Shown: positions 8,128 through 15,974 of the stretch, in pieces
Numbering within the stretch: position 1 is the first letter of the stretch
How the letters are laid out: every line of letters starts with the position of its first letter
From: Alphaproteobacteria bacterium
GTDB taxonomy: Bacteria; Pseudomonadota; Alphaproteobacteria; Rhizobiales; Devosiaceae
Direction: 5' to 3'
Assembly: GCA_018820005.1 (NCBI GenBank)
Contig: JAHJOS010000659.1
Span: 1 to 38,994, forward strand
Length of the DNA stretch: 38,994 nucleotides
Position numbers and translations under genes: made by a program
Notes under the pieces: model-generated
The model's input: only the letters and a program-made list of their open reading frames with translations
Told to the model about the DNA's origin: nothing
Database searches by the model: none

Positions 8128-9162
8128 GTGGTGGATACAAGTCCGATACGCGTTGCCTGCTTGGGAGCAGGTTACTTCGCCCGCTTCCACTACGACGCTT
8201 GGAACAGGATTGACGAAGCTCTTTTGGTGGGGGCCTGTGACCGAGATATAGAACGTGCGCAGGCGACAGGTGTGGCTGCGTTCACGGATCCTGAAAACAT
8301 GCTTTCTGCAACCCGCCCGGACCTGCTGGATATCATCACTCCACCTCCATCACACCTCGAAGCGATCCGCATCGCGCTAAGCGCCGGCGTGAAAAATATT
8401 ATCTGCCAGAAGCCCTTCTGCCAAAACTACCTTGAAGCTCTGGAAGCGACGGAAATGGCGGAGAAGATGGGGGCCAATCTCATCATTCACGAGAATTTTC
8501 GTTTTCAGCCCTGGTACAGAACCATTCGCGCCGTGATAGATGCCGGCGAACTGGGCGATGTCTGTCAGATAACGTTCAGACTTAGGACAGGCGACGGACA
8601 AGGTGAGCATGCCTATATGGATCGACAGCCCTATTTTCGATCCATGCCGAAATTGCTGATGCACGAAACAGGGGTGCACTGGATTGACACGTTCCGGTAT
8701 CTGCTTGGAGAGCCTGAGGCAGTCTACGCGGACATCCGAAGGCTCAATCCGGGCATTGCGGGCGAAGACGCAGGATATTTCATCCTCGATTTTTCCGGTG
8801 GTAGGCGCGCATTGTTCGATGGCAACAGGCTTCTCGATCACCGCGCGGACAATCACCGCACGACACTCGGCGAGGCCGCAATCGAAGGGACCAAGGGAAC
8901 GGCTCTGCTTGACGGCAACGGGGTAGTAAGCCTTCGCGCATTTGGAGAGACCCGGGTGACCGAAGTTCTTTCCCGTCAGGCTTGGGCCGGCTTTGCGGGG
9001 GATTGCGTCCGGGCACTGAACGAGCATGTGGTGAGGGGCATGAAGGGGCTGGGTGAATTCGAAAACACGGCGAGAGACTATCTCAAGGTCATAGCGATAG
9101 AAGATGCCATATATGCATCAGCGGAAACCGGGCGGAAAATTTGGGGGTTCGATGACAATTGA
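8128..9162 (+). CDS. Gfo/Idh/MocA family oxidoreductase
   Basis: 344 residues from the GTG at 8128, with GGAGGA eight bases upstream (a second GTG follows at once). Seen: Rossmann motif LGAGYFARFHYDAW at 12-25, acidic ACDRD after the second strand, the family signature CQKPFCQN (EKP-type, here QKP) and HENFRFQPWY in place of the usual N-x-RF region, then HETGVHWIDTFRYLLGEP with the catalytic-site His. The family oxidises or reduces sugars, inositols and sugar acids with NAD(P). It is transcribed away from the TRAP operon and together with the GntR gene, which overlaps its end. It probably feeds the same substrate pool. The exact sugar is unknown. Confidence 0.86.
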   Translation: MVDTSPIRVACLGAGYFARFHYDAWNRIDEALLVGACDRDIERAQATGVAAFTDPENMLSATRPDLLDIITPPPSHLEAIRIALSAGVKNIICQKPFCQNYLEALEATEMAEKMGANLIIHENFRFQPWYRTIRAVIDAGELGDVCQITFRLRTGDGQGEHAYMDRQPYFRSMPKLLMHETGVHWIDTFRYLLGEPEAVYADIRRLNPGIAGEDAGYFILDFSGGRRALFDGNRLLDHRADNHRTTLGEAAIEGTKGTALLDGNGVVSLRAFGETRVTEVLSRQAWAGFAGDCVRALNEHVVRGMKGLGEFENTARDYLKVIAIEDAIYASAETGRKIWGFDDN

Positions 9163-9829
9163 GGCCGCAAAACAGAAATCCACGACAACCCATGCCGTTG
9201 ACAGCATTCGCTCGCTGATATTCAGCGGCGAGCTGGCGGCTGGCACCGATCACTTGGAAAGTGAGCTGGCCGAACGGCTGGGCATATCGAGAACACCGGT
9301 CCGGGAAGCCACGTTGATGCTGGCGCAACAAGGGTTGCTGGAAGTACGACCTCGCAAGGGTGTTCGCATTTGCGCGCTTTCCGTGAAGGACATGGAAGAG
9401 GTCTATGCTGTTCTGACCGAGCTTGAGAGCCTGGCAGCCGAAGATGCCGCTCGTATGGGCTACAGCACCCGTGAACTCGCAAGCCTAAAATCGGCAATCG
9501 ACAGCATGGATCGCGCGATCGCCGAACAGAACCTGGAGGATTGGGCCACCGCCGACGATCAATTTCACCACGAACTCGTCCGGCTTGGTGGCAATTCCAG
9601 GGTCCAGGCGATTGTGACAATGATGAGCGATCAGGTTCGCCGTGCCCGCTCCATTACCCTTCACATCCGGCCACTACCTGTGAAGTCGAACGAAGACCAC
9701 CGGGAACTTTATGAGGCCATCAAGCGCGGAGACCCGCTCGCGGCCCGCGAAATCCACCGCCGCCACCGCAGCCAGGCCCGAGAACTGCTCGTGGGGATCC
9801 TGCATCGCCACCGGTTAAGCTTTCTGTAG
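9152..9829 (+). CDS. GntR-family regulator, FCD (FadR) subgroup
   Basis: 225 residues from the ATG at 9152, overlapping the oxidoreductase stop by 11 bases. Seen: an N-terminal winged helix (residues 10-75) with ESELAERLGISRTPVREA and RKGVRI, then an all-helical FCD domain with the metal-site residues in DDQFHHELVRLGGN and NEDHRELYEAIKRGD and the last conserved His in REIHRRH. FCD regulators bind small acids. The gene sits next to the TRAP/Otn operon and is the natural candidate for its repressor, with GTATAC sites at 8020-8025 and 9837-9842 as possible targets. In-frame starts further upstream would lie inside the oxidoreductase gene and are not preferred. Confidence 0.9.
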   Translation: MTIEAAKQKSTTTHAVDSIRSLIFSGELAAGTDHLESELAERLGISRTPVREATLMLAQQGLLEVRPRKGVRICALSVKDMEEVYAVLTELESLAAEDAARMGYSTRELASLKSAIDSMDRAIAEQNLEDWATADDQFHHELVRLGGNSRVQAIVTMMSDQVRRARSITLHIRPLPVKSNEDHRELYEAIKRGDPLAAREIHRRHRSQARELLVGILHRHRLSFL

Positions 9830-10056
9830 CTGGACAGTATACAAATGTCTGTGTGCTGGCCGGACGGCCTCTGCGCGTGCGGGTATGTCCAGACATACGC
9901 TGTCGTCCTATCTACATGTCCCGACAAAGCCATTGCGCGAGTTGCACGCCCATTCAAGGGCGGCGGACCAAGCCCGCCTAAACATGCGGTTGGGGTCGGT
10001 TCGACGACTGCTTTTCCGCCAGGATGAGACTGTGACATTTGACCGATGAATTCAGT
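9830..10056. other. Convergent intergenic region with palindromes
   Basis: Lies between the ends of the GntR gene (plus) and the XylB-like SDR (minus). It holds GTATAC at 9837-9842 and a 16-bp inverted repeat, GTATGTC-CA-GACATAC, at 9883-9898. It also contains GGCC-GGAC-GGCC. No T-run follows either hairpin, so these are possible transcription or mRNA end signals or protein sites rather than classical terminators. No gene is supported. Confidence 0.45.
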
Positions 10057-10809
10057 TCAGGACCAGCCCGCATCGACGACGAGCGTTTGGTTGGTAATTG
10101 CGCTCGCGCAATCGGAGGCGAGCATCAACACCGGGGCTGCAACATTTTCCGGTTCGATGAAACGTTTTAGACACTGGCTTGCAAAAACAGTTGTTTCGAA
10201 TTCCGGGGTGAGCCAATTCTCGATCTGTCGCTTGGTGCGCACGAAGCCCGGGAGTACACAGTTGACCCGAATACCCGACGGACCAAGCTCCCTCGCAAGC
10301 GAATGTGTCAAACCTTCGATTGCCGCCTTCGCCGTGACGTACGCGGGAGCATTCGGCAGCCCGACGCGCCATGCAATTGAGCTCATGTTGATGATGGAAC
10401 CTTTTTGCTTTCTGCGCATGGCGGGTATCACCGCCTGCGCCGCAAAGAAGTGATGATCAAGATTGATCGCCATGCGCTCTCGCCAATAGCCTGGTGTCAC
10501 GTCCTCGATGCGATGGCGATCGTCATGTGCAGCGTTGTTGACCAACACATCAAACGGACCAAAAATCTCAACCGCAGCATTGAACCCGTGATTCAGCTGT
10601 TCGAGGTCCACCAGGTCCAGGTGCTGAAAGGCGACATTTTCGCCTAATTCGGCAAGGAGTGTCTGACTGGCGGCTTCGTCGCGATCAAAGAACACCACAC
10701 TGGCTCCCTGATGCGAAAACGCGGCAACGATCGCCGCGCCAATACCGCTGGCACCGCCCGTGACGGCCACGACCTTGCCACGGAGATCGGGATAAATCGC
10801 CTCGGTCAT
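10057..10809 (-). CDS. SDR aldose 1-dehydrogenase, XylB-like
   Basis: 250 residues. Seen: cofactor motif TGGASGIG (17-24), Asp42 after the second strand favouring NAD, NNA (91-93), and catalytic Ser143/144, Tyr157 and Lys161 (AYVTAK). From memory it follows Caulobacter D-xylose 1-dehydrogenase closely in segments that are not general SDR motifs: AIYPDL at the start, HDDRH, EDVTPGYW, TKRQ, QCLK, PENVAA and a DAGW end. Those enzymes oxidise aldoses (xylose, arabinose, galactose) to lactones. It is the last gene of the sugar ABC transporter operon and overlaps the ATPase gene by ATGA. It would supply the aldonate for the IlvD-type dehydratase. The sugar is not known. Confidence 0.82.
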   Translation of the reverse strand: MTEAIYPDLRGKVVAVTGGASGIGAAIVAAFSHQGASVVFFDRDEAASQTLLAELGENVAFQHLDLVDLEQLNHGFNAAVEIFGPFDVLVNNAAHDDRHRIEDVTPGYWRERMAINLDHHFFAAQAVIPAMRRKQKGSIINMSSIAWRVGLPNAPAYVTAKAAIEGLTHSLARELGPSGIRVNCVLPGFVRTKRQIENWLTPEFETTVFASQCLKRFIEPENVAAPVLMLASDCASAITNQTLVVDAGWS

Positions 10810-11915
10810 AGCCGTTGCTCAGTCGCTGGATCGAAGAGACACGCTTTCGTCATATCGACAGCAAAGGAAACCGTGTCCCCTTGCGATGGAGCGTGATCGG
10901 GTTCACAGGCAATCACCGCATCCGAGCCGCCAATCGTAACCATCAGGATCGTTTGCGACCCCGTTGGTTCCACCATATCCACTTTGGCCCGCATGATGAC
11001 GGATTGCCCCCCCTTGCGCTCGGCACGCTGTTCGTGCGCGGGCGAGAAGTGTTCAGGGCGCACACCGAGCACAATGTTCCGGTCCGGGGCCAGGTTGCTG
11101 AAGGTCCCGGAGGGCAAAGGCAAGACCGAACCATCGCCGGCTGCGAGAACAAGTCCCACTCCGCTCTCGCTTCGGGCAACGCGTGCATCCAGAAAATTCA
11201 TCGTCGGCGAGCCCATGAAGCTCGCGACGAACCGGTTCACGGGCCGCTCATAGATCATCTTGGGCGTATCATATTGCTGCAAGACACCCTTGTGCATAAC
11301 AGCTATGCGAGACGCCAGGGTCATGGCTTCGATCTGGTCGTGGGTCACATACACGGTCGTTTTTCCGACATTCTGGTGCAGCTTTTTGATCTCGGTTCGC
11401 ATTTCAATACGAAGCTTTGCGTCGAGGTTGGAGAGCGGCTCATCGAAGAGGAAGAGCTTGGGATCGCGCACAAGCGCCCGTCCCATGGCAACACGCTGCC
11501 GCTGACCACCTGAAAGCTGACTTGGCTTGCGATCGAGCAACGGTTCGATCTGCAACAAGGCCGACACACGATCAATCGCCTCCTGCTGCTGGGCTTTCGG
11601 GACATGACGGCTTTCCATGCCAAAGGTCATGTTCTCGCGAACGCTCATCGTTGGATAGAGCGCATAGCTTTGGAACACCATGGCAATATCGCGATCCTTA
11701 GGCGCCCGATCATTGACGAGAATGTCGTCAATGCGGATTTCGCCCGAGGTTACACTTTCCAGGCCGGCGATGATCGACAAGAGGGTGGACTTGCCACAGC
11801 CCGACGGACCGACAAGCGCGACGAACTCCCCGGACTCGGCTTCAAGATTTATATTTTTCAGAACCTCGACGCTGCCATAGCTTTTGCGCAGATCCTTGAT
11901 CAGAAGAGATGACAT
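10806..11915 (-). CDS. ugpC: Sugar ABC transporter ATPase, UgpC/MalK type
   Basis: 369 residues from the ATG at 11915. Seen: Walker A GPSGCGKST near residue 40, Q-loop in VFQSYALYP, signature LSGGQRQRVAMGRAL, Walker B LFLFDEPLSNLD, H-loop VTHDQIEAM, and a C-terminal TOBE/OB-type regulatory domain (from about 235, GSPTMNFLDARV onward). This is the CUT1 sugar-importer ATPase layout. The gene follows the two permease genes and overlaps the SDR. A TTG three codons upstream is possible but weaker. UgpC-type ATPases are often shared among several importers, so the symbol marks the family, not glycerol-phosphate uptake. Confidence 0.92.
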   Translation of the reverse strand: MSSLLIKDLRKSYGSVEVLKNINLEAESGEFVALVGPSGCGKSTLLSIIAGLESVTSGEIRIDDILVNDRAPKDRDIAMVFQSYALYPTMSVRENMTFGMESRHVPKAQQQEAIDRVSALLQIEPLLDRKPSQLSGGQRQRVAMGRALVRDPKLFLFDEPLSNLDAKLRIEMRTEIKKLHQNVGKTTVYVTHDQIEAMTLASRIAVMHKGVLQQYDTPKMIYERPVNRFVASFMGSPTMNFLDARVARSESGVGLVLAAGDGSVLPLPSGTFSNLAPDRNIVLGVRPEHFSPAHEQRAERKGGQSVIMRAKVDMVEPTGSQTILMVTIGGSDAVIACEPDHAPSQGDTVSFAVDMTKACLFDPATEQRL

Positions 11916-11928
11916 AGGTTTCAACTTT

Positions 11929-12831
11929 CTATTTGACCGCGCCCTGGGTGAGGCCTCGGACGAAATACTTGCCCCCGACGAGATAGATGAAGAGCGGTGG
12001 AATGGCCGCCATGATCACGGCGGCGGCCTCGACATTGTAGTGACGTTCGCCGGTTCCAGAGCCGGAAAAGGCCACGATGGCCGAGGTGATCGGCTGGTTC
12101 GCACCCGATGTAAAAACGGTGCCGAATAGAAACTCGTTCCAGATCCCGGTGAATTGCCAGATCACTGCGACGATGATGATCGGCGGCGACAGCGGCAATA
12201 TGATCCGGCGAAAGATGCGCCAGAACCCGGCACCGTCGATACGCGCCGCCTTGATTAGGTCATCGGGAATGTTGACGAAGTAGTTGCGGCAAAAGAGCGT
12301 GGTGAATGACAGTCCCTGAACCGTATGCACCAGGACCAGCCCCGATATTGTGTTCGACAATCCAAGTTTGCCCAACACGAACGCCCACGGGAGCAACGTC
12401 ATCTGGGCGGGCATGAACACACCGAGTGTTATGATACCGAACAGAGCATCGGATCCGCGAAATCGCCATTTCGACAGGACATAGCCGTTCACCAACCCGA
12501 TAGCCGTTGACAGAATCGTCGCCGGAACGGCCATCATCAGCGAGTTCTTGAAGAAACGTGATACGCCTTCACAGGTGCCTCCGATGCAGAAGGTGCTCCA
12601 GGCTTCGCCCCAATATTGCAAGGAAACATCATGCGGCCAGGCGATGAAACCGCTGCGCACGATTTCATCCAGGGGGCGCAATGTGTTAATCAGGATGATC
12701 ACGAGAGGAACGAGATAGCCCAGGGCAAATATTGTCAGGGCCATGTAGACGGAGGTCTTGGACAGTATGCGCTGCCGGAAGCTTCCGGTTGAAAGAGGAT
12801 CGAAATCGCGATGGGGTACGGCGTCAGCCAT
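11929..12831 (-). CDS. CUT1 sugar ABC transporter permease (MalG/GtsC type)
   Basis: 300 residues with about six membrane segments. The conserved EAA loop that docks on the ATPase is ARIDGAGFWRIFRRIILPL, in the C-terminal half, and the protein ends KYFVRGLTQGAVK, typical for MalG-type subunits. It overlaps the partner permease gene by eight bases (12824-12831), and the ATPase gene starts 13 bp after its stop. It forms the inner-membrane channel together with that partner. The periplasmic loop after the first segment contains two cysteines (CIGGTC), which could form a disulphide. Confidence 0.92.
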   Translation of the reverse strand: MADAVPHRDFDPLSTGSFRQRILSKTSVYMALTIFALGYLVPLVIILINTLRPLDEIVRSGFIAWPHDVSLQYWGEAWSTFCIGGTCEGVSRFFKNSLMMAVPATILSTAIGLVNGYVLSKWRFRGSDALFGIITLGVFMPAQMTLLPWAFVLGKLGLSNTISGLVLVHTVQGLSFTTLFCRNYFVNIPDDLIKAARIDGAGFWRIFRRIILPLSPPIIIVAVIWQFTGIWNEFLFGTVFTSGANQPITSAIVAFSGSGTGERHYNVEAAAVIMAAIPPLFIYLVGGKYFVRGLTQGAVK

Positions 12832-13750
12832 GATGGGCTCCTTCTCTGCTCCGGCGCCATGCGGTGTAGGCAGTATAGGGAACGAGCACTGTTGCGAGTG
12901 CCAAAAGGATCATCACTGCTGCGGCTGCGCCTTGGGCAATCTGGCCACGCTGGAACATCAGGTCGTATACGACGATGGCCGGCACTGTAGTGGCAACACC
13001 TGGGCCACCCTGTGTGAGGGCGACCACAAGGTCGTAAGTTTTAATCGCAAACTGCAACAGAACCACCGCGACGGCCAGGAATATCGGCCAGATCACCGGC
13101 AGGATCACACGCCGGTAGGTGCGCTGAAGCGAAGCGCCGTCAATTTGGGCAGCCTTGATCAGATCTCCGTCCACCGAGCGCAAGCCGGCGAGGATAAGGG
13201 CCATCGCAAATCCCGAAGCATGCCATATCCCCGTGATAACGACGACGTAGATCGCGAGGTCGCGATTGGTGATCCAGTCGAATCGGGCAGCCAGCCAGCC
13301 CATGTCCTTCAGAGCCAGCTCCACACCGGTTTGCGGATGAAAGATCCAGCGCCACACTGTGCCGGTCACGATGAAGGATATCGCGAGCGGATAAAGATAA
13401 ATCGTTCGCCACACCGACTCGAAACGGACACGCTGGTCAATCAGGATCGCCAGCAGTGTTCCCAGAATCATGGAACCGACGACATAGAGCAAGCCGAAGA
13501 GGAACAGGTTCTGATACGCGACCGTCCAGCGCTTGTTTTGCCAAAGTGCTGCATATTCATGAAACCCGGCAAACGTCGGATCTGGCAGGACAGTCGACGC
13601 CGAAACAGACAGCCAGACTGTCCAGAGCGAAAACAGCACGACATAAGTCAGTGTTGCGAATACCGTCGGGATCAAGACGATCTGTGGCATATGGTCGGCC
13701 AGCCACCGGCCTCTGGCGTGCAGATACCCAGCCTCTATTTGCGAGCGCAT
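12824..13750 (-). CDS. CUT1 sugar ABC transporter permease (MalF/GtsB type)
   Basis: 308 residues from the ATG at 13750, which has GGGAAAG upstream; a TTG four codons earlier (13762) is less likely. About six hydrophobic segments are seen, with the EAA loop AAQIDGASLQRTYRRVILPV in the second half. It is the first permease after the binding-protein gene, separated by a strong intercistronic hairpin. Together with the next gene it makes the membrane channel of a sugar importer of the glucose/xylose (Gts-like) type. Confidence 0.92.
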   Translation of the reverse strand: MRSQIEAGYLHARGRWLADHMPQIVLIPTVFATLTYVVLFSLWTVWLSVSASTVLPDPTFAGFHEYAALWQNKRWTVAYQNLFLFGLLYVVGSMILGTLLAILIDQRVRFESVWRTIYLYPLAISFIVTGTVWRWIFHPQTGVELALKDMGWLAARFDWITNRDLAIYVVVITGIWHASGFAMALILAGLRSVDGDLIKAAQIDGASLQRTYRRVILPVIWPIFLAVAVVLLQFAIKTYDLVVALTQGGPGVATTVPAIVVYDLMFQRGQIAQGAAAAVMILLALATVLVPYTAYTAWRRSREGAHHG

Positions 13751-13783
13751 GTTCTTTCCCAATCTTTCATGTCATATCGGGTG

Positions 13784-13815
13784 CCGCCTCATGGAACTCG
13801 TGCTCCATGAGGCGG
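13784..13815 (-). other. Intercistronic hairpin after the sugar-binding protein gene
   Basis: Perfect 12-bp inverted repeat: CCGCCTCATGGA (13784-13795) and TCCATGAGGCGG (13804-13815), eight-base loop, just after the stop of the binding-protein gene. There is no T-run. In binding-protein transporter operons such structures protect the upstream mRNA, giving more binding protein than permease, as known for malE-malF. This role is inferred here. Confidence 0.7.
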
Positions 13816-13823
13816 TGTTTCCG

Positions 13824-15098
13824 CTATTGCTGGGCTTCGACAGCATCGGCTAACTGGTTTGCGCCCTGTTCAGGTGTGATGCTGGTGTCGGCGACGAATT
13901 CGGTGATCACCTCCATCATGGCGCCGCGATACTTCTGCAGCACGGTCATGTTGTGAGCCATGGAGCGAACCAGCGTGCCCTCGGCCACAGAGGCTTTCAG
14001 ATCGGACTGGCTTTTCTGCTGACACTGCGTGAAGCCGCCGGTCGACAAGTCCACGTCAGTACGCGAGGGGATAGACCCCTTGGCGACGTTGAATGTGACC
14101 TGGAATTCCGGTGACATGATCGTCTTGGCCAGCAATTGCTGCCCTTCGATATAGTCGGGATCCTTCTGTTTGAAGAACACCACGGAATCCGCATTCAAAA
14201 TGTACCCATTGCCACCCCAGTTCACCGGGGTCTGGCTGCAAAGGTAATCGACATCTTCGTTGTAGCCCGCCAGATTTGCGGATGCGACCGTCCAGTCCCC
14301 CATCAGGAAGAAAGCGGCATCGCCATCCATGGTCATCGCCATCGATTGCTCCCATGAGCGACCATTGATGCCGGAATCCATGTAGCCAACCATTTTGCGC
14401 AACTGCGCAAAGGCATCGATCATCCCCTGACTTCGCATGGCTTCGGTATCAGCTTCCTGGAAAGCCTTGCGATAGAGATCGATGTCCATTCCATAAACGA
14501 CGCTGTCGAATGTCGTGGTATCGGCCCAATCTGCGGCGCCATGAGCGATACAGATCTTTCCGGCTGCCACGATCTTGTCGCAGGCGGCATTGAATTCATC
14601 CCAGGTGCCGGGAACGGCCAGGCCCAGTTCGTCGAGGATTTTTTTCGAGCTGTAAAGCCAGTTCACCCGGTGGATGTTCATCGGGGCGGCAACCCAGTGG
14701 CCGGTCGGCTTCATCACAGAGATCAGTTCCGGTGCGACCACCGCGTCCCAACCTTCGGCGGTGGCCAGGTCATCCAGATTGGCTGTCTGTCCAGTCTGGT
14801 TCCATTCCGTGATTTCGGGCCCCTTGAGCTGTACGGCCGCCGGTGCGTTGCCCGCAACGACGTCAGAGCGAAGCTTGGCAAGGGTGTTGGAGGTGTGGCC
14901 GGAAATTGCGGTCTGTTCCCACTTGCCGCCGGCGGCCTCGAACATTTCGCCAAGCTTGGCGATTGCCGCAGCTTCCGATCCCTGCGCCCACTGGTGCATC
15001 ATGTTGGTTTTCGGCTGCGCATGCAGCGCCAATGCGCTTGTACTGAATGCCAAAGCAGCGATCGCTGCCGTCCTTAGCTTCTGTCTGGTCTTCTCCAT
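13824..15098 (-). CDS. CUT1 sugar-binding protein, GtsA-like
   Basis: 424 residues from the ATG at 15098, preceded by GGGAGGAG. An N-terminal signal peptide (basic MEKTRQKLR, then AAIAALAFSTSALALHA) and no lipobox mean a free periplasmic protein. The mature part follows the Pseudomonas GtsA glucose/mannose-binding family as I remember it: MHQWAQGSEAAA at the start, VVAGNAPAAVQLKG, GHWVAAPMNIHRVNWLY, IAHGAADW, FLMGDWTVA and GSIPSRTDV. This predicts an aldose or small aldose-containing sugar as ligand. The gene lies upstream of the permeases. About 120 bp separate it from the SDR gene, enough for a promoter of its own. Confidence 0.9.
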   Translation of the reverse strand: MEKTRQKLRTAAIAALAFSTSALALHAQPKTNMMHQWAQGSEAAAIAKLGEMFEAAGGKWEQTAISGHTSNTLAKLRSDVVAGNAPAAVQLKGPEITEWNQTGQTANLDDLATAEGWDAVVAPELISVMKPTGHWVAAPMNIHRVNWLYSSKKILDELGLAVPGTWDEFNAACDKIVAAGKICIAHGAADWADTTTFDSVVYGMDIDLYRKAFQEADTEAMRSQGMIDAFAQLRKMVGYMDSGINGRSWEQSMAMTMDGDAAFFLMGDWTVASANLAGYNEDVDYLCSQTPVNWGGNGYILNADSVVFFKQKDPDYIEGQQLLAKTIMSPEFQVTFNVAKGSIPSRTDVDLSTGGFTQCQQKSQSDLKASVAEGTLVRSMAHNMTVLQKYRGAMMEVITEFVADTSITPEQGANQLADAVEAQQ

Positions 15099-15132
15099 AA
15101 TGGGCTCCTCCCGTTGATGATGGACAATAGAA

Positions 15133-15162
15133 TTCACGTCGATCAGCGAAGCTGCTCGTGAA
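15133..15162. promoter_or_regulatory. Possible weak LacI-type half-sites before the ABC operon
   Basis: TTCACG (15133-15138) and CGTGAA (15157-15162) form an inverted pair 18 bp apart. Each matches one half of the strong twin operators next to the LacI gene (core GTTCACGTGAAC). They lie between the SDR and the sugar-binding protein gene. Six-base matches occur by chance, so this is only a candidate. Confidence 0.25.
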
Positions 15163-15218
15163 CGGTAACGGCTGCAGTGATTGTCTTGTGGTCCGTTAGC
15201 CGGACGTTTGTGGAGTAT

Positions 15219-15974
15219 TCAGATCGTGATACCTCCATCAATGTTGATCGTTTGGCCGTTGACGAAGCTCGCCTCGTCCGAAGAAAGGAAGGCGCACACG
15301 GCGGCAATTTCCTCAGGGGTGCCGAGACGCCCCGCCGGCTGGCGGTCAAGAAACAATTTTTCCGCCGCGGCCATGCCTCCCAGGCTGTCTGCCAGATCTG
15401 CCATGCGACCACGCAGTGACGGGCTATCTACAGTGCCAGGGCAGATCGCGTTGAAGCGGATGTTCTCTCGCAGGTAGTCCGCTGCGCAGGCCTTTGTCAG
15501 GCCGATAACACCGCCCTTTGCGGCACCATAGGCCGCGCGCCTGGGGAAGCCTTTGATTGATGAGGCGACAGAGGCAATCGTGATGACGCTGCCACCATGG
15601 TTTTTCATTTTCGGAATGACAGCCTTCAGCGCGATGTAGGTACTGTCGAGGGTGAGATTGAGACTGCGACGCCAATCTTCTGGGCCGCATTCCTCGATCG
15701 TTCCTTGATGCACAAAGCCAACGGCGTGGACCAGGATGTCGATCCGCGGGAAGGACGCAACCCAATTGCCGATCGCCTCAGAGTTTGTTGCATCCAGAAC
15801 GGTCGTCCTTGCCGCAGTCAGGTCTGCCAGCGCTGAGGCGCTCAGATCGCAAGCACTCACATCTGCACCGTCCCGGGCCAGGCGTTCGGCGACGGCGCGT
15901 CCGATTCCCTGTCCCGCGGCAGTCACCAGCGCAACCTTCCCTGCCAGGGGCCCCTTTGCATTAGTGGTTGTCAC
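15219..15974 (-). CDS. SDR, 2-keto-3-deoxy-aldonate dehydrogenase-like
   Basis: 251 residues from the GTG at 15974, overlapping the end of the dehydratase gene. Seen: AAGQGIG (19-25), Asp43 after the second strand (NAD type), Ser135, Tyr149 and Lys153 (AYGAAK). The usual NNAG is HAVG here (83-86), so the structural Asn is missing. The FVHQGTIEEC, ASVASSIKGFP, CPGTVDSPSLRGR and RQPAGRLGTPEEIAA segments match what I recall of 2-keto-3-deoxy-L-fuconate dehydrogenases, which oxidise the 4-hydroxyl to a 2,4-diketo acid. This fits the neighbouring IlvD dehydratase and FAH hydrolase. The exact aldonate is not known. Confidence 0.8.
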   Translation of the reverse strand: MTTTNAKGPLAGKVALVTAAGQGIGRAVAERLARDGADVSACDLSASALADLTAARTTVLDATNSEAIGNWVASFPRIDILVHAVGFVHQGTIEECGPEDWRRSLNLTLDSTYIALKAVIPKMKNHGGSVITIASVASSIKGFPRRAAYGAAKGGVIGLTKACAADYLRENIRFNAICPGTVDSPSLRGRMADLADSLGGMAAAEKLFLDRQPAGRLGTPEEIAAVCAFLSSDEASFVNGQTINIDGGITI

